A stretch of 64,000 bases of DNA from Edaphochlamys debaryana (taxonomy: Eukaryota; Chlorophyta; Chlorophyceae; Chlamydomonadales). The notes beneath the pieces were generated by a model. The model was given only the letters and a program-made list of their open reading frames with translations, was not told the DNA's origin and did not search any database. The DNA is taken from the NCBI GenBank assembly GCA_016858145.1, contig JAEHOE010000138.1, positions 186,001-250,000 of the forward strand, read 5' to 3'. A program made the position numbers and the translations under genes. This document shows positions 1 through 12,200 of this stretch, in pieces; within the stretch, counting starts at the first letter, position 1, and the number at the start of each line of letters is the position of its first letter.

Positions 1-3000
1 TGCACCCCCACCCGCCCCTCCCCCCCTTCCCCGCTCTTCCACCCTGGAATCTTCCCTGTAAACCCTTTACAGCCGCTCACCCGCCCACGCCCCCGACTCG
101 AGCGCCGCCGGCAGCCCCAGCCGCGCCGCCTCCGCCGCCTCCGCCTCGCTCCCCACCCGCGCCCCCTCCGCCAGGGAGTCGGAGGCCAGGGCCCGGCCCA
201 CTCGGAGCGCCACGGAGGCTAGGGGGGGAAAGGCACAGGGGGGGAAGACAGAGGGGGGGAAGAAGCGCCAGGGGGGCGGGGGATGTGTGGCTTAAGTGAT
301 AGGCTGATAGCAGCCCGGGTCATAAGGAGCGCTACGGAGCCCGGGGTTGAAGGGGATTGAAGGGGAGGGGGAAGGCGAGTTGGGGATAGCTGCTCACGAG
401 CGAGTGTGAAATGTGAAGCGAGGCGGGGCTTTCCCCTCTGCCGTCCCGCATTGGCCCCATCAACCCAGGCCAACCCCCTTTCGCCCCCCGCCCTCTCCCC
501 CGTCATCCACTCGTGAGCAGCTCTAGGCACCGGGCCACACCGCCCCTGCCCCTGCCCGCCCTCCCTCCGTGTGAACGTGTCCCTCCCCTCATCCTCCCCT
601 CCTAAACCCCTCACTCCCCCTCCCCCCAACCCCCTCTCCCACCCCCACCCGTGAATAGCTCCAGGTACCTCCCCTGCCTTGCCCCTCCCCTGGCCTCTTC
701 CTCCTATCCCCCCTAACTCCCTCTCCCCTCCCCCCCTCGCATCCCCCCTCCCTACCGGTGAGTAGATCCAGGTACCTCAGGCGCGAGGCGGTCAGCAGTT
801 CCTGGGGGGGGGGGGAAGGGGGAGGGAGCCGGGGGGAGGGAGGGAGGGAGGGTTGGGGAAGGGTTGAGGGGGGGTCATGTAAGGGGTAGTCGGTCGCCCC
901 GCGCCCTGTTCTGGCCCCGGCTGTTCATGACGCAACTACCCAACCCCCACCGCACCTCTCTAGAATTTCTGCCGTAGTACCCCTCAGCCCTTCGCCCTAG
1001 CCCCCACGTTGCTATCCAACCCCTAACACCCCCACTTACCCCCCCCTACCGTGATGGGTGCGGTGGCAAAGGAGCGGTTGGTCAGGGCCGAGCACACCAG
1101 CAGCATGAAGTCCTGGGGGGTGGGTGGGTGAGGTGGGGGGGAAGGGGGAATTAACGCGTTACGAAACACACACGTATGGGTGCGGAGGGGCCGGGCACAC
1201 CAGCAGCATGAAGTCCTGGGGTGGGGAAAGGGGGCATTGACGCGTTACGAAACACACACGTTTCCCCCGTTGCCCCCTCAACCCCCTCGATCCCCCCACC
1301 TTGAGCAGCAGCATGATTGCCGCTGGCGACCCCGCCCCCAGCGCCTCCTCCAGGGCCGCCCCCAGCACCCCCCGCAGCGACCCCGCCGCCGCCTCCCACA
1401 GCAGCGCCGCGGCGTCGGGCGGCAGCAGGTCGGGCGCGGCGGTGCGTACGGCATCTTCGACCACAAAGAAACCCGTGACCTGGGGGGGCGGGAGAGAAGG
1501 GTGGGACGCGTGTGTGTTTTGAGACGCGTGGGGTGGGGCGGCGGGCGCGGCGAGGGCCCTTAGGGTTGGACACGCCGGAAACAACAACGCCCCCATGACG
1601 CGCGCACACGCCTCTACCCGTCAGGCCCACCCCAGGCCCATCCCGGGGCCCAGCCGCGGGCCCACCCCGGGCCCGGCCCCCGGGACCCACCCGCGCCAGG
1701 TAGGCCTGGTAGTTCTCCAGGAATGCGGGCGGGGGCGCCAGATCCGCCCGGATCTGCAGCCGCCGCTGCTCTAAGTAGTATCGGCGGAGGGCGGGCATGC
1801 GGCCCAGGCAGCGGTGGATGTGCACGCACCTGACAGGGGGGGGAGAGGGATGGGGGGGGGGGGAGTTGAAGGGGAAAGGGATAAGGAAGTGGACGGATTG
1901 GGGGTGAAGGCTGTAGTAGGTACGGCACCCGTGCCGCCCCTCCCCATACACACACACGCCCTCCCCTCCCCGCCTACCCCCTCCCCCCCCACCTGTGCAG
2001 CCCCCGCATGTCCACCCCCTGCAGCAGTGGCACCGTGGCGTCGCTGACCACGGCCACGGGGGGCGGGGGGGCGGCGGCGGCGGAGAGGTGCCGGGCCAGC
2101 ACCGCCTGGGCGGCCTGGGGGGTGGGGAGCAGGGTGTGTGGGGCGGGAGGGTTGAGTCAGGAGGTTGAATCAGGAGCGGCAGGCAGGAGGCGTGTGTCGG
2201 ATAAGAGGCACAGGGCTAGCCCTTCGCGTCCCGACATAGACCACATTCGCAGCCCACCTTGCCCCCAAAGCTCCCTGCCCCCTTCCCCCGTGCCCGTGGC
2301 CCCCACCGAAACCCTCCTGGCAGCCCCCTCCGCCCCCCGCGCTCCCTCCCCCACCTGAAGCGGGTTCCCCGGGTGCAGTGATGCCAGCTCAGCAGCCGAC
2401 ATGGCCCCGCCCGCCCCCGTGCCCGCCGCCCCGCCCGAGGAGGGCGAGGGGGAGGGCCCGCCCGCCCCCGCCCACGCCCCCGCCCCGGTAGAGCCGCTCA
2501 GGGTGACGGAGGCGGCGGCGGCGCGGGCAGCGGCCCTGAAGCTGCGGGGGATGGGGTGGAGTGGGATGGGGTGGGGTGGGGTGGGATGAGGTGGGGTGGG
2601 ATGCAAGGGCCGTTGTCGGTTGTCCGTGTCAGCAGGGGAGGTCCTGTCCGATCGGTGGACCAATCCTTTACTTACCACCTCCAGGAGCCACCCCTCACAA
2701 GCCATGCCATCTCCCCAACCATCACCGCCCGACCCCCGACCCGACTCACCGCCCGCTGGCCGTGCCCCTCTCCGCCGCCCCATTCTGCCCCGCCGCCGCC
2801 GCCGCCACCCCCGCCGCCGTCACCGGCATGGCAGTCGGCGGCGCCGCCGCCTCCTCCGCCAACTCCTTCCGGAACGCCGCCGGTACGACGGCCCGCGCCG
2901 CCACCACCGCCGCGTCCCGCTCGCTCATGAGCCCCGCTGCCGCCTGGCGGCGCTCCGACGATTCGTCTTCCTCGAGCTGCCGATCGATGGCAGCGCGTCG

Positions 3001-5812
3001 GATGGCGCGGAGCCCTACTTGGCGCGACTCGGCGCGAACTCCCACCTGGTGATAAGGGGAAGGGGGTTTGAGTCTTCGGTTGGGAAAGGGAGCGGAAGGG
3101 GAGTGGGAGAGGTGAGGGCTCCGCTTGGAGCAAGGAGCGCGAGGGGGCCGTGTAAGGGGGTCCGGAGGGACGGTGAGGGAAGCTGCGGGATAGCGTTCAG
3201 GTGCGGACCCCCACCTGGGGAGGGCAGGGCACACCCCAGGACACGCCGCCCTGGCCTAACCCTCACGAGCCCCAAGCCAAGGTGCCTCCGTACACCTCAC
3301 CGGGCCCCCATCCCGCTGCTTCGCCTCCCGTTCCAACCCCACAGACCCCCCCTCTTTCCCTCACCCACTTCCCCGTCCCCTCCACCCCCTCCCCTCTCCC
3401 CGCCCCACCATCCAGCTGTTGAACTCCTCAACTGCACATGCCACCACGCAGAATCCCCTGCCCGTACAGATGACCATACATACCGAGATCCCTCACCCCA
3501 CAAACCACCCAGCCTTTAAACTCCGCCACCGCACACCCTCACAGCACCCTCCCGCCAGCCACTCTCACATATTGGCCCCAAACCTCCCTAGCATCTCTCC
3601 CCACCCTTCCCCTGCCCTTTCCCCCCCACCATCCAGCTGTTGAACTCCGCCACAGCAAAGTACTCCACCGCCGCCTCCAGGTCAGACACCAGCGTCTGGG
3701 GGGGCGGGGGTTGGAAGAAGGCAGAGGGGAATGCAGGGGCTGCAGGTAAACAACACATCACGACTCACCAGCATCCCACCTCCAATAACGGACGCGGCCC
3801 TGCCCTCCCCTGCTCCTACCCAGGGGGTTTGAGTCCACAACTGTCGGCCCCAGGCTGACAGCCCCCGCCCACCCCATCCCACCCCACACGGCCCCGCACT
3901 CCTGCCAACCCACTCGGCCCCAACCCTCCAGCCCCGGCCCGGCAGCCGTCCACGTTCTTTACAAGACACGTCCAGGCACAAGGTACCTACGCCTGTACCT
4001 CTCTCCGCACCCCCAACTCCACCCCATTTTTATCCTAAGCCCAACGCAACCCCTTACCGTCAGGAAGCGCCCCAAGTCGGCCAAACTCCCCTCGTTCCTT
4101 CACCCTCAATCCCTCATTCCGCACTTCCAACTCCCCCAACCCCATCCAAATCCCAATGCCCACCTGCAGGAAGCCCCGGAGCCGCGTCACTGCCGCCTGG
4201 TGCTTGGGGGGGATGGGCGCGGGCGGGAGCGGACCCGACCCCGTCGAGGCCCCCGCAGGTCCCACCCCGGGGCCCCCGCCCCCGCCAGCTGCCGTGGCGT
4301 TGCCAGACAGAACCTGCATGGCAGTAGCTGCGGGGGAGGGGCGGGGGCAGGTAGGGGGAAGAGGAGCGTCGGCCGAGGGTGCTTGAAGCTGAGCGGAGTC
4401 GCGCCAGCAAGGGGGGTGAAGGGGACTGCTCCTGGGGAGTCGAGGCGCAGATTGGGCTCTCAGTCGTCCGGGCAGACGCTTGGGGCCCTCCTTCCTAGGC
4501 TGCTTGGTCCCCCTCTCAACCCCTCACCCAGGTCCTTGGCCCGTACTTCGGCCAGCAGACGCCACCCGAACGTGTCACGCAAAACACACACACGGCTGGG
4601 AATCGCGCACAACCCCCAGCATCTATATACACGGCTCCACCCCGCCCCACCCCCGTCTCCCCCTCACCCAGGTCCTTGGCCCGGATCTCGGCCAGCAGCC
4701 GCAGCGCCGCGAACAGCCGCCGCGCGCCCAGCAGGCGGCCCGCGGCCCCGCAGCGGCGCAGCAGGCACCGCACGGCCCGCACGCCCCCCAGCGCTGCGCC
4801 CAGGTGCCGCTGGGCGCCCAGCAGCGTCTGCAGCTCGCGGGCCGCGGCGGCGAGGCTGGTGCCCGCACGCTGTGTGTGGAGGAGGGTTTGTGAAAGAGGT
4901 GGGGTTCGGGGTGAGGGCGCGGGGGGGGTAGGTACTAGGTAGGGGCGCCGTCTGACCCGCTGTATCCTCCTACACCCTTGTGCCCCACCCCAACACCTTC
5001 TCGACCGAGGCAACTCTACCCCTTCGCTCGCAACCAAGCAGCCCCTCACACGCCCATCCCTTTTCACTTGCTCCCGTACGAAGGGGCCAGTCCGCCCCCG
5101 CCCCCACCTGCAGCGCCTCCCCCCCGGCCGTGACGCGCCCCTTGAGCTCGTCCGCCGCCGCCACCATGCGATCCAGCTCGGCCACACACGTGGCGATCTC
5201 CATGGCGTGTACGGCACAGATCTCCGTGACTGCGGCGTCCTGCTCGGCCGCCAGAGATCTCAGCACGCGCTGCATCTCGAGCAGGGCCGGGGGGCCCTCG
5301 GGTGCCGCGGCCGCCTTGCCGCGGGCCGGCTTGGCCGGCGCGGAGGCGGGCGAGGGCGACGGCGGCGGCGCGGCGCCTGAGTCGGGGGATGCGGCCCCCG
5401 GCATGCCGTTCCCCGAGGCATCCTTGGCGGGCGGTGGAGGCGGGGGCGCGAAGACCAGACGCAACTGCGGTGGAAGCGGGTGCGGGGTGAAGGGCGGGGC
5501 GGCATGTCGTGGGATCCCAGAGACAACTTGGCTAAAGGGACGGAGGACGGCTGCTTGTCTGGGGTGGGCAGCATGCCCCAACGTCCCGTCAGTACTCGAG
5601 GGGCGGGGTCGCCAAGGTATGCTGGTAGCCCCCGGCGACAGGGCCCCCGGCGACATGCCCCCCTGTGGGACCCCACGCACCACGGGCGTGAAGTCATCGT
5701 TCACCAGGCAGCCCTCGACCAGCTCCCGCAGGCTCGCCTCCTCGGTGCGAGGCCCCGGCGCCGCGTCCTGCTTGCCCGCCTTGCCCGCGCCCGCAGAATC
5801 CTTCTGCTTCAT
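1..5812 (-). CDS. SEC15: Exocyst complex subunit SEC15 (EXOC6-like), 3' end missing
   Basis: SEC15 is a subunit of the exocyst, which tethers secretory vesicles to the plasma membrane. Thirteen exons keep phase: 5812-5681, 5464-5108, 4869-4668, 4327-4164, 3695-3630, 3045-2750, 2541-2355, 2114-1993, 1829-1691, 1479-1300, 1112-1050, 801-756 and 218-81 (about 697 codons). The C-terminus lies beyond the left edge. Family hallmarks: an N-terminal helix with EICAVHAMEIATCVAELDRM, the EYFAVAEFNSWM + VGVRAESRQVGLRAIRRAA block, RCVHIHRCLGRMPALRRYY, and FLENYQAYLARVTGFFVVED, all in the order known for plant and animal SEC15. The first ATG in frame is at 5812; only a GTG lies just before it. Inserts rich in Ala/Gly/Pro (exons 2, 6, 7) are common in this genome type. 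Exons 12 and 13 are less certain because SEC15 diverges there. Several introns hold copies of the flanking exon ends. Confidence 0.88.
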
Positions 5813-6235
5813 CGGCACGCCGCTGCATTTGGCGGGCTAATTGCTCATGTCTGTGAGTTATAGTGCATAGCTATGCACAGCTGGGGGTGGGACAAGGTCG
5901 CGCGTAGAGCAGAGGAGAGCCGAGAGGTGCAGCTGTCGACAGAGCGCGAGTTGGCAAAGCTATCACGTACTGCGGAATTGTTTTATGTTGACACTTAAAT
6001 GCAGGACCTCGGCGCTGTGGTTCGCGCTCACGCGGATTGCACGCTCGCGTGCATTGTGCCGAAGCCCTTTGGCTCGACTAAGCGTGCATACTGCGGCCAG
6101 CACTCCGCACCCGTACGCACAGTCTATACCAGTCTCAATCCTAGGATGCTGTTGCCTTGAAGCGACCTCGCGGAGCAGGCGGAAGCCTGTCCGCTGGCAC
6201 GCCTAGATCACGCGTAGCCGCAGTCTAGTTCAACT
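5813..6235. promoter_or_regulatory. Shared divergent promoter region of SEC15 and the Ste20-type kinase
   Basis: This 423-bp gap separates two start codons pointing away from each other, so it must hold both promoters and both 5' leaders. It is clearly less GC-rich than the flanking genes, with A/T stretches such as gcggaattgttttatgttga near 5970-5990. I see no unambiguous TATA box for either gene. Confidence 0.6.
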
Positions 6236-9200
6236 ATGGACGCCGTAATCAGCATAGCACGCACGCCGGGAGCGGGCCGGCAAGCGGCAGGTGCGTTGGG
6301 GTACCTGCCATCGGCGTCGCCCAGCACCTCGACTGCGCAGCAAGGCCCTCCCACGCCCTCCCTGCTGCCGGCACCCCACAGATGAGCTCGCGGCGGAGTC
6401 GGAGGCTGCGCGGGCGCGCTTCCAGATGCAGGCCGTGCTGGGTGCGTGGGGAGGGGCCTCGGTCGTCGGAGTGAACGGGCAATCCTTGCAGCCGGGCTCG
6501 AGGATGCCGGCACGGACCTGCGCTCGACCAGCCCACTCCTTTCTGCAACCGCGACACGGGGCCTGGGCTCAGGAATGGGCTAGGGCGGTCCTGGCCGCAT
6601 TTTCATATGCGCACGGAACGGCAGGGGCCTGGCCAGGACATGCCCAGACAGCTTCCCAACTGACCTGCTGCACACGAGGGCTCCGCCCCTCCAGGGGCGC
6701 CTCTTGTCCTGGGGCACGAGAGGAGGGGACGATCCGCCGAGGGCAGCCCTGGTCACCCGTGCCGGGGACGGGGGAGGGCTGCCCCCCCACCACACACACC
6801 ACCACCACCACACACACACGGGCCTCCCTGCCTGCAGCAAGGGTTCTGTCGGCGTGGGGTCAGGGCCGCGAGTGAGCGGTATCAGTAGCCTCAGGGTCTC
6901 AGGGGCGATGCCACTGGGAGGCACCAGCGGGCGGCGCCAGAGGGCTCAGGGAAGCGAGTGCGGCGGTGCCAGCACTGGCGCTGCTTGGGGAGGGGCGGCT
7001 TCCGCCCCTGGACACGGCCGTTGGGAGAGGGTGCACACTGCACGTCTGCACAGGGTGCCACCCGGCTTCAGGAGGGGGCCTCACTTCCTCAAGGAGTCTG
7101 CATACACGACCGCATCAGGAGGATGCAAACAGGGGGCCTCACAGCTGGTTGACAATCCTTCGGTGCACCGGTGCGGAATCCGGTGGGGTTGATCGGGGCT
7201 GAAAGCACCACCACCCCCCACCGCATGCACACGGGATGTCCCGGCCCCCCCGCTCACCGACAGCTCCACACCCTGTACTGTGTGCTGTGTACGGCAGGCA
7301 AGGGCGCGTACGGCACCGTGTACCGTGCTGTGGACGGGAACACGGGGGAGACCGTGGCCATAAAGGTGGGGGCGTGGGTTGAGATGAGGGGGGTCTTGAA
7401 TCGCTCGCCTATCTCCGCACCTCCGAGATTCCTACGCTTTCCCCGCCCCCCTCCCCCTCCTGCCCCCCCTCCCCCCCTCTCCCCTATGCCTATGTCTGCC
7501 TATGTCTGCCCGCCTGTCAGGTCCTGCCCGTCACCGAGGCGGACCGCGAGGAGTTCCGTCAGATCCAGCGGGAGGTTGCCTTCCTGGCTGATTGCAACCA
7601 CCCCAATGTAGTACGGTATCTGGTGGGTGTGGGCGGGGGGAGGAGGCGAGAGAGGGGAGGGAGGAGGCAAGAGGTGGTGGAGGGGAGGCAAGAGGGGGGA
7701 GGTAGGAGGAAATGGGGGGGGAGCAAAAGGGGAAGGGGGTCGCAAGAGTGGAGGGGGGAGGCATGAGGGGAGGGAGGAGGAGGGAAGTGAGGGCTGGGGA
7801 GGGGGGAGCGGGAGGGCGAGGTTGAAGAGAAGGGAAGGGGGCTCAGGCGACCACGCCGGCTCACGCATTCCCGTGGTCGGATCAGTCTGGGCCCTTCCTG
7901 CCCCGTGGCGGCCCGGGCTTCACACACGCACCACCATAGCGACGCCTGGTTTGCTTACTCGACTGGCTTTTCCTCCACGCCACAAGGGTCAATGAGCCTT
8001 GCAACAATTGTATCCCGCTCGGGCCTCACCAATGGCAGCCCCCCCCCCCCGCCCCGACCCAAGTCCCCTTTGCCCCAACCCCGCCGGCTTGCTCCGCCAC
8101 CCCTCGTTACCCCGGCCCCCGCTACCCGCGTCCTCCCCGCCCCTATCTTACCTCTGTCCTCTTGACACCATCCTCCGCCCTCCCCTCCCCTTGAACCTTC
8201 CTCCCCCCTTCCCCCTCTCCCCGTCGGCGTCGGCGAGTTCCCGCTCAGCAACAAACATTCCCCCTCTCCCCCCTGTCAGGGCTCCTACCGGCACGCCGGG
8301 GAGCTGTGGATCGTGATGGAGTACTGCGGCGGCGGATCCGTTTCGGATCTGCTGGGCGCGGGCCGGGAGCCGCTGCCGGAGGAGCTGATCGCCTACGTGT
8401 GCGCGGAGGCGCTCAAGGTTAGGGGGAGAAGAGGAGGTTCAGGGGATTAGAGGGGGAGGGGTGTAGAGGGCGAAGGGGGAGGGGAGGTAAGGGGGTTAAA
8501 TCAGCCTACGTGTGCGGGGAGGCGCTCAAGGTTTGGGGGGGGGGGAAGGGAGGTGCTTAAAGCTGAGCGGGAGAGCGTCTTACTGCCAGTGGGATAGCCG
8601 GAGAAGGTACATGCCGCCACACAGTTCATGGAGGGTGCGGCTGTCCACGGGAGAGGCGTGCGTCGAGGCTTTGAGGGGAGGGGGGAAAGGGGTTGAGGCT
8701 TCCAGGGGGAGGGGGTAGAGGGGGGAGGGCGAGGGGGTAGAGGGAGAGGGGGCCGGGGAGGTCAGCGGCCAGAGACTAAGTGTGTGGGGGGGTGACCAAC
8801 GGGAGGGGAGGCCGAGGACGATGGAGGGACAAGTGGGGCTGGGTGCTCACGCGTGAGAGCTTGCAGGAAAGCTCAAACGGGGAAAGGCAGCTGAGGGCGT
8901 GGAGCCACACACCCAGAAGCCGGCAGCCGTCTTCGAGTCGAGGTCGCTCTCGCGAGATGGAGGGCAAAAGGGGTGTGTGGACGGAATGGAGCCGGACTGC
9001 TCCCGGGCGACCGAGTGCTCACCCAGTCGCCAAGGTGCCGTGTCCTCGACTTTCCGCCCAGAATCCCATTCTTGCTCCAGTTCGCGAAATCGTTCAATCT
9101 CGTCGCCCCCCGCCCCCGCCCCCTCCCCCCCTGTCAGGGCCTGGCCTATCTTCACGGGCTCAACAAGGTGCACCGAGACATCAAGTGCGGCAACATCCTG

Positions 9201-12200
9201 CTCACGGACAGCGGGGACGTTAAGATCGCGGACTTCGGTGCGTGCGTGAAGTGCATTGCCGTACCGTTATGCACGGCTGCGTGTACGGCTCGCGTGGGGA
9301 TGGCGGATTCGCCGTACAATGTGTGGCCCCTGCCGTGTCGTGCCGTGCCGGCCCCCATCCCGGCCCTGACTGCCGGCCCCCTTCCCCCATCACTGCCCTT
9401 AACGCTGCCCGCCCCTCCCGTCCCCCCCTTCCCCCCTCCCCCCTCCCCCCCTCCCCCCATTCCCCCTTCCTTCCCCTGTCAGGTGTCTCTGCCCAGCTGA
9501 CCAGCACCATGACTAAGCGCCAGACCTTCATCGGCACCCCCCACTGGATGGCGCCAGAGGTGATCCAGGAGAGCAGATACGACGGCAAGGTAGGGGGAAG
9601 TTGGGGGTGCGGGCGACGGGTGCGGGGCGGGGGGGGCGGGGTTGGGGTGCGGGGAGGGGGGGGGGGCTTTGACGCGAGGTTGCGCCGTGATCCGGGGCGC
9701 TCCTGTGGAGGAGAGGGTATGCGGTGGGGGTCGGGGCGGGGAGGCAAGCGCACGGGGCAGTGGCGCGGGGGGCTGGGCGGGAGAGGGGTCCGCCGGCTAC
9801 AGACCAGACACGAGGGGGGATGGCATGGCAAGGCTGGGAGACCGTCATTTTCCACAGCCCGCCGCCGGGACCCCCTACGCCACCCACAACTCCCCAGGGA
9901 GATTTTCCTCCCACCCACTTATCCTCTCCTCCCCCCTCCCTCCTTCCCCCCCCCCCCACCGCCAGGTGGATGTGTGGGCTCTGGGCATCAGCGCTATCGA
10001 GATGGCTGAGCTCACGCCCCCCCGCTGGGCCGTACACCCGCTGCGGGTCATCTTCATGATCTCCAGGTGGGGCCCGAGTCGGGCCCGGGGCGGCCCAAGA
10101 CGGGCCCAAGTTGGCAGAGTGCAGGCCCAGGCGGGACCGATCTCCAGCGGCGGGTGCAGCGGGGGATGCTCCGTCCCCATGGCTTCCCCTCCTCCTCCCT
10201 CTTACCTTGCCACCCCTCCCACCTCTCAACCCCCTCCCCCCTCCCCCCCAGGGACCCCGCCCCCCGCCTGGCCCAACCCGACAAGTGGAGTCCCGTCTTC
10301 TCGGACTTTGTGTCCCAGGCCCTGGTCAAGGTGGGGGGGGGGGAGGGAAGGTGTGTTTGCAGCTGAGCGGGATAGCGTCACCTCGGGGGGAAGACCTTGG
10401 AGATGACGAGAGGGGCATCCAGCTGATCATCACCTCAGGTCTTCTTGTCACATCCTCCCCCCCCCCCATCCCTCTCCCCCCCTGTCAGGACCCCAAGCAG
10501 CGCCCCACCGCCCGCTACCTGCTGCAGCACCGCTTCACGGTCGCGCAGAGGCCGGGGGTGGCGGCGGGGCTGCAGCCGCTCATCGCCCGGGCCAAGCGCA
10601 TGGTGCAGGTGTGTGTGTGGGGGGGAGGGGGGTAAATACGGGGGGTGAGCAGGACGTACGGGGGACACGCCAGGGCGTCATTGAGGGGCGATCAACCCCA
10701 TCGACTGGGTAGCCGGGGCGTGTCCGAACCGAGCTGACCCAACCGATAGCGAGAGGGGAAACAAGGGTGGCTGGGCAGGGCTGCCAGGACTCCCGCCCAC
10801 ACCAAATACCAGCCCCAACACCTCACCAACACCAAAATCCCCCGGCCACTCGCGCGTCCCCCTCCCCCCCCGCCTTCCTCTCCCACCCTCTCCCCTCTCC
10901 CCCCCCCCAGGAGGCGGCGAGCTCCTCCCCCCTGCTGCCCTCCCCCGCCCCCGAGATCAAGGACCTGGCGGGGCTGGCCACGGGGAAGTTCTCGTGGAGG
11001 GGGGGGACAGGTGAGGGGGCAGGGCACATTGGGGGGGACTGGTGGAGGGGATTCTTGAGGGGGGGGTCCCATGAGGGTGGGGCTGGAGAGGAGGGTCAAG
11101 GAGGTGTGTTTCTCATGGCCGGACCCGCCCCGGCATGTCCCCTCTTGTCGTTTCTCGCTCGAACCACATGATTGCCCCTCCCCTCCCCGCAGTGCGCGCT
11201 GCTCAGCCCGGAGGGAGGGGAGGAGGCGGTGGGGGGGCGGGAGGCGGGGGCGGGGCGGGCTCCGAGGCGGGCGCGGACGCAGGGACAATGGTGGTTCATC
11301 CCACTGTGCACGCTCCGGTGAGGGGGGTGGATTGGGGGGGGCGTTGGTGGGGCGTGTGTGGGCGGGAGGGAGTTGGTGTGGATAGGGTGGGGACGCGTGG
11401 GGTGTTGCGACTTGTGAGCTTTGGATGAGGGCGTCCCTTGTGGAATGGTAAAGGGTGTTGTGAGTACTGAGCTTCCGTTTGATTTAAATCTAAACCCCAG
11501 CGCCGTGCCCCTATGCCTTCCCCCTCCCCCCCGCAGCCGCAGCCGGGGTCACGCGGCGGCGCGGGGCCCGCGGAGGAGGGCACCCCGGGCGCGCGGGGCC
11601 CTCGCGGGGGGCGCTACCATGGGGGCGCGGGGGCGGGGGCGGGCCCCGCCTCGCCGCTCCCGTCCACCCCCGTGCCCGCATCCAACGAGGGGCGGCCGTC
11701 TTCCAGGTGGGGCGCATGGCGGGGGGAAGGGGAGGGAAGAAAGGGGTGTTTGTTGCTGAGCGAGATCGCGCCGAAGGGAAGGAAAGGCGAGGGAAGAAAG
11801 GGGGTGGTGTCAGGGGTGAAGGAATCTGATCAGGTGGAGTTATGCCGAGCGGAACACGCACATGGCTCCTCCGGGGTGTTGGATTTCCATCCCCGGTCCG
11901 TGGCGCGTGCTCGCGTCCTTGTGTATGGGCCGGGGAAGGGCAAGGCAAATGTGGGGCCAGGCAGGGGAGCCCTGTGCGTGGCTGCGGCACCCCGTGCTCA
12001 CGTGCCCATGTGGATCCAAGCCCAAGCCCAGTGCTCCACATGCTGCCCCCTCACGCCTCAGTGCCGGCTTCGACTCAACCGTCGTCGTACGGAGCTCGGC
12101 CGCCGACTACGGCGGCACGGTTGTCGTACACGAGGGGTACGGCGACACGGTGGTCGTACGGAGCGACGGCGGCGGCGCAGCAGGCGGCGGCGGCGGCGGC

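Noticed and set aside
7298..10608. Classifying the kinase as a MAPKKK
   Set aside because: [23 protein letters not shown] and [10 protein letters not shown] fit Ste20/GCK kinases better than MEKKs.
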